The translations under genes and the position numbers were made by a program. The notes under the pieces are model-generated. The model had not been told where the DNA came from. It did no database searches and was given only the letters and a program-made list of their open reading frames with translations. A stretch of DNA of 34,068 nucleotides from Geothermobacter hydrogeniphilus. Its GTDB lineage: Bacteria > Desulfobacterota > Desulfuromonadia > Desulfuromonadales > Geothermobacteraceae. This document shows positions 8,580 through 16,699 of the stretch, in pieces. Each line of letters opens with the position of its first letter. Position 1 is the first letter of the stretch. Location of the stretch: positions 1-34,068 of the forward strand of contig NZ_PPFX01000045.1 of the NCBI RefSeq assembly GCF_002898515.1. Direction: 5' to 3'.

Positions 8580-8668
8580 TCTACCGGCGGGTTTTGTTGA
8601 CACCCTCCCCCCCGGTTCCTACAATGTCCTATTTTCGGGTTCTCTTCATCCCGACGAGAGGCAATTTT

Positions 8669-10036
8669 TTGGCCGTCAAGAAAGTCAAAACCATCTTTTC
8701 CTGCCAGCAGTGCGGTTACCAGAGTCCGAAATGGCTCGGCCGCTGTCCCGACTGCGGGCAGTGGAACAGCCTGGTCGAAGAGACCGTGCAGCCGGCCCGC
8801 GGTGGACGCGGCGGAAAGGCCGCCGGGGCGGCGAGTGTGCCGCAACGGCTCTGCGAGGTCAGCGCCTGCGAGGAGGATCGCCTGCAGGTCGGCATCGGTG
8901 AATTCGACCGGGTACTGGGCGGCGGGGTGGTGCCCGGCTCGCTGACCCTGATCGGCGGCGATCCCGGCATCGGCAAATCAACCCTGTTGCTGCAGGCACT
9001 GGGGAAACTTGCGGATCTCGGCCCGGCCCTCTACGTCACCGCCGAGGAGTCGACCCGCCAGGTGAAGCTGCGTGCCGGGCGGCTGGGGGTGGTCGCCGGG
9101 CAGTTGCTGCTGCTGGCCGAAACCTCGCTGGAGGCGATTCTCGAACAGGCCCGGCAGCTCCGTCCCGCCTTCCTGGTCATCGACTCGATCCAGACCATCT
9201 TCACCGCCGCCCTCGAGTCGGCCCCCGGCAGCGTCAGCCAGGTGCGCGAATGCGCCGGGCGGCTGATGCAGGTCGCCAAGGGGGACGGTATTCCGACCTT
9301 CATCGTCGGCCATGTCACCAAGGACGGTGCCATCGCCGGACCGCGAATGCTTGAACACATGGTCGATACGGTGCTCTACTTCGAGGGGGACGCCGGCCAT
9401 CCCTACCGGATTCTGCGGGCGGTCAAGAACCGCTTCGGCTCGACCAACGAGATCGGCGTCTTCGAGATGCGCGAAACCGGCCTGGCCGAAGTGACCAACC
9501 CGTCCGAACTGTTCCTCGCCGAGCGCCCCGAAGGGGCGGCCGGCAGCGCCGTGGTGCCGTCGGTGGAGGGCAGCCGGCCGATCCTGGTTGAACTGCAGGC
9601 GCTGGTTTCCAGCTGCACCTACGGCACCCCGCGACGGACCACCATCGGCTTCGATCACAACCGGGTGGCCCTGCTCGGTGCGGTACTGGAGAAAAAGGTC
9701 GGCCTGTCGCTGCTCGCCCAGGACATCTTCCTCAACGTCGCCGGCGGGGTGCGGCTGGACGAGCCGGCGGTTGATCTCGGCGTGGTCGCGGCCCTGGCGT
9801 CGAGCCATCTCAACAAGCCGATTCCGCCGCGCACCATCGTTTTCGGAGAGATCGGTCTGGCCGGGGAGGTGCGGGCGGTCTCCCGCCCCGAACTGCGGGT
9901 CAAGGAAGCGGCTCGGCTCGGCTTCGACCGCTGCTTTCTGCCGGCGGGGAATCTGAAGAACCTGGAAGGGCCGGAGGGACTGGAACTGATCGGTGTGAGG
10001 CGGGTTGAGGAGATGCTGGACGAGTTGTTTGAGTAA
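8669..10036 (+). CDS. radA: DNA repair protein RadA
   Basis: A 455-residue protein with a TTG start. GAGAGG at 8656-8661 gives ideal spacing, and the N terminus then reads (M)AVKKVKTIFSCQQCGY, as in RadA proteins, whereas upstream starts add an unrelated leader inside a repeat. The zinc finger is CQQCG...GRCPDCG. The Walker A is GGDPGIGKST, the RadA-specific motif is VKNRFGSTNEIGVFEM, and the C-terminal third is the Lon-protease-like domain (KVGLSLLAQDIFLNVAGG onwards). RadA promotes branch migration during homologous recombination. The length equals the E. coli protein within a few residues. Confidence 0.95.
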   Translation: MAVKKVKTIFSCQQCGYQSPKWLGRCPDCGQWNSLVEETVQPARGGRGGKAAGAASVPQRLCEVSACEEDRLQVGIGEFDRVLGGGVVPGSLTLIGGDPGIGKSTLLLQALGKLADLGPALYVTAEESTRQVKLRAGRLGVVAGQLLLLAETSLEAILEQARQLRPAFLVIDSIQTIFTAALESAPGSVSQVRECAGRLMQVAKGDGIPTFIVGHVTKDGAIAGPRMLEHMVDTVLYFEGDAGHPYRILRAVKNRFGSTNEIGVFEMRETGLAEVTNPSELFLAERPEGAAGSAVVPSVEGSRPILVELQALVSSCTYGTPRRTTIGFDHNRVALLGAVLEKKVGLSLLAQDIFLNVAGGVRLDEPAVDLGVVAALASSHLNKPIPPRTIVFGEIGLAGEVRAVSRPELRVKEAARLGFDRCFLPAGNLKNLEGPEGLELIGVRRVEEMLDELFE

Positions 10037-10065
10037 CGGCGGCCGATACGCACCCTCTGCGTGGG

Positions 10066-10186
10066 GGCGGCCGATACGCGCACATCTGCTGCGTTGCTCA
10101 CGCGCCTCGTCATTCCGACGTAGCTGCCGCTACGCCTCATTCCTCAACGCGTGAGACGCCTTGCATCTGTACACGTCTCGGCCGCC
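10066..10186. repeat. Nested palindromic element, family A copy 2
   Basis: The outer arms are GGCGGCCGA and TCGGCCGCC, the middle arms CTCACGCG and CGCGTGAG, and the centre CGTAGC-TGCC-GCTACG. Unpaired blocks CTGCTGCGTTGC and ACGCCTTGCATCTG match copy 1. A direct repeat GGCGGCCGATACGC occurs at 10038 and 10066. With the next element it fills the gap between radA and moaC. Confidence 0.85.
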
Positions 10187-10263
10187 TTCAACGTCTGTGC
10201 TGGAAGAACTTTGTCTGAAGTGTACTGTCCCTTCCCGTGGAAGCCACTGAACGGAGGAGACGG

Positions 10264-10323
10264 CCGGCGGAGAAAGAGGCATGAATGTCTGAGGCGCAGC
10301 CGAGTTTTCACGGCTCCCGCCGG
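10264..10323. repeat. REP-like hairpin upstream of moaC
   Basis: CCGGCGG (10264-10270) pairs with CCGCCGG (10317-10323), with an inner AGCCG/CGGCT stem. The loop contains ATGAATGTCTGAGGCGCAG, a string I associate with dispersed bacterial REP-type elements from memory. It lies about 40 bp before moaC and could affect its leader. Confidence 0.55.
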
Positions 10324-10364
10324 TTTGGGTTTGAAAACTACTGACTTGGATAACGGAGAACACC

Positions 10365-10850
10365 ATGAACGACAAACTGACCCATTTCGACAGCGAAGGC
10401 CGGGCGATCATGGTCGATGTCGGCGGCAAGCCGGTCACCGAACGGGTGGCCGTCGCCGGCGGCGAGGTGCGGATGCGGCCGGAAACCCTGCAGCGGATTC
10501 TTGATCGGACCATCGAGAAGGGGGATGTCTTCGGCATCGCCCGGACCGCCGGGATCATGGCCGCCAAGCAGACCAGCGGCCTGATTCCCCTCTGCCACCC
10601 GCTGCTGCTGACTTCGGTTGGTCTTGAGTTCGACTCCCACCCGGAAGAAGGCCGGGTGGAGATTCGCGCCACGGTCAAGGTCGGCGGCCAGACCGGGGTC
10701 GAGATGGAGGCGCTGACGGCGGTTTCGGTGGCCGGACTGACCATCTACGACATGTGCAAGGCCATCGACAGGGGGATGGTGATCGGCCGGGTGCGGCTGA
10801 TCGAAAAACACGGCGGCAAGAGCGGTTCCTGGGTCCGCAAGGAGGATTGA
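10365..10850 (+). CDS. moaC: Cyclic pyranopterin monophosphate synthase MoaC
   Basis: A 161-residue protein of normal length. MoaC converts the MoaA product to cyclic pyranopterin monophosphate. Diagnostic stretches are [39 protein letters not shown] and the C-terminal [12 protein letters not shown], with the conserved active-site lysines and histidine of the family. An ACGGAGAAC ribosome site precedes the ATG. The stop codon overlaps the start of the next gene by one base (TGATG), so the two are translationally coupled. Confidence 0.96.
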   Translation: MNDKLTHFDSEGRAIMVDVGGKPVTERVAVAGGEVRMRPETLQRILDRTIEKGDVFGIARTAGIMAAKQTSGLIPLCHPLLLTSVGLEFDSHPEEGRVEIRATVKVGGQTGVEMEALTAVSVAGLTIYDMCKAIDRGMVIGRVRLIEKHGGKSGSWVRKED

Positions 10851-11371
10851 TGGCACAACAAACTTATCGTATCAGCAAGGGGGTGCTGCTGCCGCTGGTT
10901 CTGGTCGCCATCCTGTTGCTGGTTCTGCTCGGTGTCAGCCTGGTCAACGGTGAGGTGCTGCTCAAGCTGATCATCCTGGTGGCGGTTCTGATCCCGGTTG
11001 TCCTGCTGCTGCTGACCAACCTCAAACGCCGGGTCGATCTGTCCGCTGAAGGGGTGCGGGTGGTCCGTCCGGTGGGAGAAAAATATTTTCGCTGGGATGA
11101 ATTGACCTCCTTTGAGGCGGTTTCGGTGCGCGGCCGGGCCTTTGTCACGCTCTGTGCCGGCGAGGACTTCGTCATTATCTCCAACAGCTATGAAAAGTTC
11201 GCCGACCTGGTCGAAGCGATTGCCGGGCACCTGCCCGAAAAGGCGGTCAGTCCGGAGGCGAACCGCCTGATCGAACATCCGACTTCGGCTCTGGCCGGGG
11301 TGCTGCCGCTCTGGTTCGGGGTGCTGGCGCTGATCTATATCCTCTGGCACCAGTTTGCAGCCGGCAATTGA
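10850..11371 (+). CDS. Small membrane protein with a PH-like domain
   Basis: A 173-residue protein beginning [16 protein letters not shown], with its ATG overlapping the moaC stop and GGAGG just upstream. Residues about 11-55 form two adjacent hydrophobic segments. About 60-135 is a soluble domain (LSAEGVRVVRPVGEKYFRW) resembling bacterial PH-like domains, and a third membrane segment lies at the C terminus (LPLWFGVLALIYILW). I do not recognise a specific family. Coupling to moaC need not mean a shared function. Confidence 0.75.
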   Translation: MAQQTYRISKGVLLPLVLVAILLLVLLGVSLVNGEVLLKLIILVAVLIPVVLLLLTNLKRRVDLSAEGVRVVRPVGEKYFRWDELTSFEAVSVRGRAFVTLCAGEDFVIISNSYEKFADLVEAIAGHLPEKAVSPEANRLIEHPTSALAGVLPLWFGVLALIYILWHQFAAGN

Positions 11372-11442
11372 CTTGAGCCGCGATTTCATTTACTTTTATC
11401 TCTCTGACTCAGGTTTTGTTCCGGGTCCACCGAGGAGGTCTT

Positions 11443-11799
11443 ATGGAGAAGGCGAAACTGGACGAATTCCGCCAGATCTTGCAGGGGCAGCTGGACGATA
11501 TCCAGCGTGCTGCCGGCGGGACCGTGGCCGAAATGACCGATGAAAAGGAAAACTTCCCCGATCCGACCGACCGGGCTGCCCTGGAATCGGATCGCAACTT
11601 CGAGCTGCGGATTCGCGATCGTGAACGCAAGCTGGCGAACAAGATTCGCGAGGCCCTGGAGCGGATCGAGGAGGGTGAGTTCGGGCTCTGCGAAAGTTGC
11701 GGCGAGGAGATCGGCGAGGGACGTCTGAAAGCCCGCCCGGTGGCGACCCTGTGCATCGAATGCAAGACCGAGCAGGAACGGCAGGAAAAGATCGGTTGA
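11443..11799 (+). CDS. dksA: DksA/TraR-family RNA polymerase-binding regulator
   Basis: A 118-residue protein from the ATG at 11443, preceded by GAGGAGG. The N-terminal two thirds is a coiled coil (EFRQILQGQLDDIQRAA ... RKLANKIREALERIEEGEFG). The C-terminal zinc finger reads CESCG ... ATLCIECK, with four cysteines. DksA-type proteins enter the polymerase secondary channel and, with ppGpp, tune transcription of stable RNAs and biosynthetic operons. Acidic residues in the coiled-coil tip region (EKENFPDPTDRA) fit DksA. A short GCCGG/CCGGC hairpin follows at about 11803-11818. Confidence 0.9.
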   Translation: MEKAKLDEFRQILQGQLDDIQRAAGGTVAEMTDEKENFPDPTDRAALESDRNFELRIRDRERKLANKIREALERIEEGEFGLCESCGEEIGEGRLKARPVATLCIECKTEQERQEKIG

Positions 11800-11847
11800 C
11801 TGCCGGCTCTCTCCGGCTTCTTCCCCACGGAGGCGGCCCCGGCTCTG

Positions 11848-11876
11848 TTGACAAAGACGCCGCCTTTGGTTAAGGT
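11848..11876 (+). promoter_or_regulatory. Sigma-70-type promoter of the tRNA gene
   Basis: TTGACA at 11848-11853 is a perfect -35. A 17-bp spacer leads to TAAGGT at 11871-11876 as a weak -10. The predicted start lies a few bases before the tRNA. Confidence 0.6.
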
Positions 11877-11890
11877 AGCACCGCTTTTAC

Positions 11891-11966
11891 GGGGCTGTAG
11901 CTCAGCTGGGAGAGCGACGCGTTCGCAACGCGTAGGTCGGCGGTTCGAGCCCGCTCAGCTCCACCA
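11891..11966 (+). tRNA. tRNA-Ala (anticodon CGC)
   Basis: A 76-nt cloverleaf with encoded CCA. The acceptor arms GGGGCTG and CAGCTCC include the G3-U70 wobble pair that identifies alanine tRNAs. The anticodon stem ACGCG/CGCGT holds the loop TTCGCAA, giving anticodon CGC. The T arm contains GGTTCGAGCC. A strong terminator follows directly. Confidence 0.96.
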
Positions 11967-11977
11967 AGAAAATCAAG

Positions 11978-12010
11978 GCCGATTCGGAGATGATCCGGGT
12001 CGGCTTTTTT
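11978..12010 (+). terminator. Intrinsic terminator of the tRNA-Ala gene
   Basis: GCCGATTCGGA pairs over 11 positions (two G-U) with TCCGGGTCGGC around a GATGA loop, followed by six T. Confidence 0.92.
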
Positions 12011-12143
12011 CGTTGTCGGCAAACGGTCGGGCTCGAAGCGGAGCGAGCGCGTCCAGTGGACGAAAAGCGGCCAGGGACGGCCGCGCCAGCGAGTGGAGGG
12101 GGGCCTGCGCCGGCCGGGGCGGGATGCCTCGGACATAGCAGGC

Positions 12144-12210
12144 GAGCCCGCTCAGCTCCACCAAAAAATCAAGGCCGATTCGGAGACATTCCGGGTCGGC
12201 TTTTTTCGTT
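12144..12210. repeat. Second copy of the tRNA-Ala 3' end plus terminator
   Basis: The last 20 nt of the tRNA (from GAGCCCGCTC through CCA) recur exactly at 12144-12163, followed by the same spacer and a near-identical terminator with T-run (12174-12206). The two copies are 197 bp apart. This could be an attachment-site pair left by an element integrated in the tRNA, or a remnant of a tandem tRNA duplication. No integrase gene is present. No gene is visible between 11967 and 12386. Confidence 0.85.
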
Positions 12211-12386
12211 TGTTTTATGCAGATTCTTTCTGTGGGTGCCAAGATGGGTGCCAAGAAATAATTTTGTGCGTGTCCTTTGCTGCTCTTTGAGGGATGCTTT
12301 TTGGTTTGACGTGATTTGCCCCCCCCCTCACAACGCGTTATCCCACTCCCATCTTTATCGATTCCCTGTTCCGCGCGAGAGTTACT

Positions 12387-13532
12387 TCATCCCCTTACCG
12401 CTTGACCTTGCTCGTGACAGAGTTTTTTCAGCTCAATATTCTCCAGTGGATGTTGACGCAGCTGAACTTGATGGCGGATTTGCTGAAGAAGCAGCTCAAG
12501 GTCAAACTGTCGAGGGTCAAGGCCCAGTTCTTCAAGATTGTGCGCCAAACCCTTTCGGCCACTATGTTTGCCCAGCACAAGACGCCGCTTAAGCCCAACT
12601 TCGGCCGGGTCGAACCCTTCGTAGTTGCACGGGTTTTTGAGGACTCCATCGGTGTGCAGACCTGACTCGTGAAAAAAAACCCTTTCCCCAACCACCGCCT
12701 TGCAGCCCGGCACGGGTCTGTTGCTGGCGACACCGACCAATTTTGACAATTCGACCAGACGACTGGCATCGATACCGGAGTCGATGCCACAGACGTGCTT
12801 AAGTCCCATCACCACCTCTTCGAGTGCCGCATTGCCGGCGCGTTCTCCCAGCCCGTTGACCGTGACATTGACAATCCGGGCTCCAGCACGCAATCCGGCG
12901 ATCGCGTTGGCAGTCGCCATGCCGAGGTCATTGTGGGTATGGATCTCGAGCGGCAGGTCGACCCGTTGGAGCAGGAACCGAATCCGTTCATAGGTGGTGA
13001 ACGGATCAAGTACGCCCAAGGTGTCGCAGTAGCGCAGGCGATCGGCCCCTTCTGCCTTGGCGATCTTCAGCAGTTTGACCAGGAACTGCGGATCGGCACG
13101 GCTGGCGTCTTCGGCCCCGACCGAGACATAAAGATCATGCGCCTTGGCGAAGCCGAGGGCGGTTTTCAGTTGTTCCACCACCCAGTCACGACTTTTGCGC
13201 AGTTTCAAGGCGATATGAATATCGGAGACCGACAGGGAGATATCGACGGCGTTGACGCCGGCGTCCAGCGAGGCCTGAATATCGGACTTAAGCGCCCGGT
13301 TCCAGGTGAGCAACCGCGCGTTCAATCCCAGATCAACCAAGGCGCGTACATCGGCCTGTTCTTCCTTGCCCATCGCCGGGATGCCGCACTCAAGCTCACC
13401 GACACCGATCTCATCCAGCGTGCGCGCGATCTGCAGTTTTTCCGCACGCGAGAAGACGACTCCGGCGGTCTGTTCCCCATCCCGCAGGGTGGTGTCATCT
13501 ATGATGATATCCGGATGGAATTCAGCTTTCAT
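12387..13532 (-). CDS. nifV: Homocitrate synthase NifV
   Basis: A 381-residue DRE-TIM metallolyase-type enzyme that condenses acetyl-CoA and 2-oxoglutarate to homocitrate, the organic ligand of FeMo-cofactor. Key motifs are [17 protein letters not shown] near the N terminus, [16 protein letters not shown] (metal-binding His pair) and [31 protein letters not shown] and LGKHSGRKG are typical of NifV and isopropylmalate-synthase relatives without a regulatory domain. The start at 13532 (MKAEFHPDI) has GAGG seven bases upstream. It diverges from nifE and has its own sigma-54-type promoter and attenuator. Neighbouring nif genes favour homocitrate synthase over other family members. Confidence 0.95.
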   Translation of the reverse strand: MKAEFHPDIIIDDTTLRDGEQTAGVVFSRAEKLQIARTLDEIGVGELECGIPAMGKEEQADVRALVDLGLNARLLTWNRALKSDIQASLDAGVNAVDISLSVSDIHIALKLRKSRDWVVEQLKTALGFAKAHDLYVSVGAEDASRADPQFLVKLLKIAKAEGADRLRYCDTLGVLDPFTTYERIRFLLQRVDLPLEIHTHNDLGMATANAIAGLRAGARIVNVTVNGLGERAGNAALEEVVMGLKHVCGIDSGIDASRLVELSKLVGVASNRPVPGCKAVVGERVFFHESGLHTDGVLKNPCNYEGFDPAEVGLKRRLVLGKHSGRKGLAHNLEELGLDPRQFDLELLLQQIRHQVQLRQHPLENIELKKLCHEQGQAVRG

Positions 13533-13560
13533 GTCAACCTCGTTCGATAAATTTAGACGC

Positions 13561-13626
13561 AAAAGCCCCGCACACCTTGGTCAGGTGAACGGGGCGACTT
13601 TGCCACGTTTCCGGCGACGCTGCCGG
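13561..13626 (-). promoter_or_regulatory. ANTAR-type attenuator in the nifV leader
   Basis: In - strand order: P1 hairpin CCGGC-AGCGTC-GCCGG (13626-13611), a 6-nt linker, P2 hairpin GGC-AAAGTC-GCC (13604-13593), then a terminator stem (13595-13565) starting GCCCCG and ending CGGGGC, followed by TTTT. Both loops are six bases with A at position 1 and G at position 4, as in known ANTAR RNA targets. The P2 3' arm is also the start of the terminator, so the two are mutually exclusive. Outside P2, AACG can pair with CGTT across one mismatch. Confidence 0.8.
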
Positions 13627-13648
13627 GATGGGTTCGACCTCCAATTCG

Positions 13649-13664
13649 AGCAAAAGGCGTGCCT
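13649..13664 (-). promoter_or_regulatory. Sigma-54 promoter of nifV
   Basis: On the - strand AGGCAC-GCCTT-TTGCT. The -24 GG and -12 GC are correctly spaced and the TTGCT is perfect. The predicted start is about 12 nt before the P1 hairpin of the attenuator. Confidence 0.8.
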
Positions 13665-13813
13665 TCTTCTTGTTGCGGACCCGGTGGCTTTTGAGTGAAT
13701 TGTTGCGTGGATATTGCCCAAAAATAATGCAGACGATCAGACCACTGCCTGCACAATAACCTGAATCCGCCGGGAACATGCCGCAACAGGTTGAAAACAC
13801 CATCCTGCCGATC

Positions 13814-13829
13814 TGGCATAGCTGATGCT
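13814..13829 (+). promoter_or_regulatory. Sigma-54 promoter of nifE-nifN
   Basis: TGGCAT-AGCTG-ATGCT, with -24 GG and -12 GC at the right distance. The transcript would start near 13840, downstream of the most upstream ATG of the frame, which fixes the nifE start at the GTG. The intergenic region 13533-13916 holds this site, the nifV promoter and attenuator, and a palindrome CAACAGGTTG at 13784-13793. I see no terminator in the nifE leader. Confidence 0.82.
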
Positions 13830-13916
13830 CTAGACAAGCATAGCCACAGTGGCGTGGCCACCCAAGACCCTTCCCAAAGACGCGATGGAAATCTACTTCT
13901 CAGTGGAGACTTTATC

Positions 13917-15269
13917 GTGTCATCCAAACCCAAAATCAAAGACCTGCTCGATGAGAGCGCCTGCGAGCACAATAAAAAGAAGAAGCAGGCCTGCAACGCG
14001 CCCAAACCTGGCGCGACCACCGGCGGCTGCGCCTTCGAGGGGGCACAGATATCCCTCTTTCCCTACGCCGACGCAGCGCACCTGGTCCACGGGCCGATCA
14101 CCTGCCTCGGCTCATCCTGGGAGACCCGCGCAACGAAAACGACCTGGCCGGGCCGCGACCTGACCCGGATGGGCTTTACCACCGATGTCAGCCTCAATGA
14201 CGTGATTTTCAGTGGTGAAGAGAAGCTGGTCAAGGCGATCGACGATATCATGGCGCGCTACAGCCCCGAGGCGGTCTTCGTGTATTCGACCTGCGTCACC
14301 GCGATGATCGGCGACGACATCGACCTCATCTGCAGGCAGGCTGCAGCGAAGCATGGCGTACCGATGGTGCCGGTGCATGCGCCCGGCTTCGTCGGCAGCA
14401 AGAACCTCGGCAGTCGCCTCGGCGGTGAAGCGGCGCTGCGGCACCTTATCGGCACTCTGGAGCCTGAGACCACCACGCCTTTCGATATCAACCTGATCGG
14501 CGAATACAACGTCACCGGCGACATGTGGCAGTACAAGCACCTGCTCGACAAACTCGGCATCCGGGTGCTTGCGACTCTCTCTGGTGACGGGAGGATCAAG
14601 GATATCCGCTGCGCCCACCGCGCGAAGCTGAACGTCATCGTCTGCGCCAAGTCGCTGGTGTCGCTGACGCGCAAGATGCATGAGCAGTACGGCATCCCGT
14701 CGGTCTCCCTCTCCTTTTACGGCAAGCGCGATACGAGCAAGGGACTGTTGGCCATCGCTGCGGCGCTGGGTGATCCCGGGCTGGTCGCGCGCACCGAAAA
14801 GCTGGTCGCTCACGAGGAGGCCAGGCTCGAAGAGAGGCTCAAACTCTACCGTGATGTCTTCGTCGACAAGAAGGCGGTTCTCAACACCGGCGGCAACAAG
14901 ACCTGGTCGATCGCCGCGGCACTGCAGGACCTGGGGTTCGAGGTGGTGGCGACGGCGGTCAAGAAGGCGACCGAGGATGATCGAGCCAGAGCTCGCGAAT
15001 ACCTGGGGGAGAAGGGGGTGTTGATGATGAACCCCGGCGTAGAGCAGGCCAGGTTGATCGACGAGAAGGGTGCCCATCTGCTGCTGGCCGGAGGCCGCTC
15101 GCTCTACACCGCGATCAAGAAGGGGATTGCCTTCGCCGACGTCAACCAGGAGAAAAAGAAGAGTTACGGCGGCTACGACGGGCTGCTCAACCTGGCCGAA
15201 GACCTGAAGAACGCACTCGAAAACCCGGTCTTCAAGCTGGTCGCACGGAGGGCACCATGGCAGAAGTAA
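13917..15269 (+). CDS. nifE: FeMo-cofactor scaffold subunit NifE
   Basis: A 450-residue protein with a GTG start, supported by GGAG nine bases upstream and by the promoter at 13814-13829 excluding earlier ATGs. NifE pairs with NifN to form the scaffold on which the NifB product matures to FeMo-cofactor before transfer to NifDK. The N terminus (SKPKIKDLLDESACEHNKKK) and PGATTGGCAFEGAQISLFP are typical NifE. Cluster-ligand cysteines lie in HGPITCLGSSW and YSTCVTAMIGDD, as in the NifD-like fold. The stop overlaps nifN by 13 bp. In some relatives, including Geobacter as I recall, nifE and nifN are fused; here they are separate. Confidence 0.95.
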   Translation: MSSKPKIKDLLDESACEHNKKKKQACNAPKPGATTGGCAFEGAQISLFPYADAAHLVHGPITCLGSSWETRATKTTWPGRDLTRMGFTTDVSLNDVIFSGEEKLVKAIDDIMARYSPEAVFVYSTCVTAMIGDDIDLICRQAAAKHGVPMVPVHAPGFVGSKNLGSRLGGEAALRHLIGTLEPETTTPFDINLIGEYNVTGDMWQYKHLLDKLGIRVLATLSGDGRIKDIRCAHRAKLNVIVCAKSLVSLTRKMHEQYGIPSVSLSFYGKRDTSKGLLAIAAALGDPGLVARTEKLVAHEEARLEERLKLYRDVFVDKKAVLNTGGNKTWSIAAALQDLGFEVVATAVKKATEDDRARAREYLGEKGVLMMNPGVEQARLIDEKGAHLLLAGGRSLYTAIKKGIAFADVNQEKKKSYGGYDGLLNLAEDLKNALENPVFKLVARRAPWQK

Positions 15270-16546
15270 CCCGCAAAAGAGACAAGCCGCTTCAGGTGAA
15301 TCCCGTCAAGCTGAGTCAGCCTATGGGTGCGACCCTGGCATTTTTAGGCGTCGATCGCTGCATGCCGCTGATGCACGGGGCCCAGGGCTGCACCAGCTTC
15401 ACCAAGGTCTTCTTTACCCGCCACTTCTGCGAACCGATCGCGATTCAGACTACGGCGGTGACCGACGCACTGGCGGTCCTTGATGGCGGTGACTACAGCA
15501 TTGTCGAGTCGGTCAAAAATATCTGTAAAAAGGTCAGTCCGAGTTTGATCGGTCTGCATACCACTGGCCTGCCCGAAACCAAGGGGGACGACCTCCGAGG
15601 GGTCGCATCAAAGGTCGGCTACCCGCTGGTCTATGTCAATACGCCCGACTACGAGGGTGGCTTCGAGTCGGGCTGGGCATTGACCTGCAAGGCCCTGATC
15701 GAACAACTGGTCGCTCCGGCCGCGACGGTCAATGATAACAAGCTGGTGTTGTTGCCCCATGTCAGCCTGACGCCGATCGAGGTCGAGAACATCAAGGAGC
15801 TGATTGAGAGCTTCGGCTTCAACGTATTGGCCCTGCCCGACCTGTCGACCTCCCTCGACGGCCACCTGGGTGAAAAACAGGCCGCGCTCTCAAGTGGCGG
15901 TATTTCGGTTGAGGAGATCAAGTCCCTGGGTGATGCCGGGCTGGTGATCAGTGTCGGTGAATCCATGCGGGAAAGCGCCAGGGTTCTGCTGCAGAAAAAT
16001 GCGGGTATGCGGCATCATCACTTTTCGCACCTGCAGGGACTTGAAGCGAGCGACAGCCTGGTCGAACTGCTGCTGGACGAAACCGGTTTCAATGGTGTCA
16101 CGCCCAAGGTTGAACGCTGGCGTCAGCGCCTGCAGGATGCGATGCTCGACAGCCATTTCTCCCTCGGCCAGACCCGTATTCTGGTGGTCGGTGAGCCGGA
16201 CCAACTGGCCGGTACCTGTAAAATTCTCCACGATGCGGGTGGGCGGGTGACTCTGGCTATTTCGAGTGTCGATTCGCCGCAACTGGAGAAAATACGGGCA
16301 AAAAGGGTCCTCGTCGGCGACCTGGAAGATGCCGAGGCGGCGGCTGACGAGTATGATCTGATCGTCGGTAATTGCCATTGCCAGGCCCTGGCGCACCGGC
16401 TGCGCAAAGGCCTGGTGCTGCGTGGCTTCCCCAACTGGGAGGAGGTCGGCAACCCGCTGAAGAACGATCTGCTCTATGAAGGGGGAGCGTATTTTCTTTA
16501 TGAGACGGCCAACGCCGCAGAGGAAATGCGCAGAAAAACCGTCTGA
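15257..16546 (+). CDS. nifN: FeMo-cofactor scaffold subunit NifN
   Basis: A 429-residue NifK-like partner of NifE. The N terminus has NPVKLSQPMGATLAFLGV and MPLMHGAQGCTSFTKVFFTRHF, with the cysteine that ligates the bridging cluster. VNTPDYEGGFESGW is typical of NifN. GGAGGGCACC precedes the ATG, and the 13-bp overlap with nifE implies coupled translation and 1:1 stoichiometry. The C terminus is complete. Confidence 0.95.
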   Translation: MAEVTRKRDKPLQVNPVKLSQPMGATLAFLGVDRCMPLMHGAQGCTSFTKVFFTRHFCEPIAIQTTAVTDALAVLDGGDYSIVESVKNICKKVSPSLIGLHTTGLPETKGDDLRGVASKVGYPLVYVNTPDYEGGFESGWALTCKALIEQLVAPAATVNDNKLVLLPHVSLTPIEVENIKELIESFGFNVLALPDLSTSLDGHLGEKQAALSSGGISVEEIKSLGDAGLVISVGESMRESARVLLQKNAGMRHHHFSHLQGLEASDSLVELLLDETGFNGVTPKVERWRQRLQDAMLDSHFSLGQTRILVVGEPDQLAGTCKILHDAGGRVTLAISSVDSPQLEKIRAKRVLVGDLEDAEAAADEYDLIVGNCHCQALAHRLRKGLVLRGFPNWEEVGNPLKNDLLYEGGAYFLYETANAAEEMRRKTV

Positions 16547-16547
16547 G

Positions 16548-16610
16548 AGGAAGCCTTTCGCGGAGCCGCAGGGTCGCGGAGAAGGCAAAGGCTTTACTCA
16601 TGCGAACTCT
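16548..16610. repeat. Partial palindromic repeat between nifN and the nifUQ fusion
   Basis: Imperfect inverted repeat (GAAGCCTTTCGCGGAG ... GCAAAGGCTTTAC), with a CGCAGGGTCGCGGAG core resembling the other GC-rich intergenic repeats of the window. Confidence 0.5.
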
Positions 16611-16699
16611 GCTGTCTTAAGTGCGTGCAAACGAACGGGCGTGAGATATCTGATTTTCTACGTGGTTCTGAGCCTGCAGTGGTGAACAGGGGATTGGAA

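Noticed and set aside
10187-10364. Molybdenum-cofactor riboswitch upstream of moaC
   Set aside because: The hairpin there has REP-like features and I could not fit the conserved Moco RNA core.
11870-12136. Open frame antisense to tRNA-Ala with GGAERARTADLRV
   Set aside because: This is the well-known false protein produced by translating the complement of a tRNA and its flank; no ribosome site.
11973-12254. Antisense frame starting MAPILAPTER, considered as an integrase remnant beside the duplicated tRNA end
   Set aside because: No integrase catalytic residues and most of the frame crosses the tRNA copy and terminators. A remnant cannot be supported.
13830-13916. ANTAR-type attenuator in the nifE leader
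   Set aside because: One weak ANNGNN loop (ACAGTG) lacks a proper stem and there is no U-tract terminator before the GTG.
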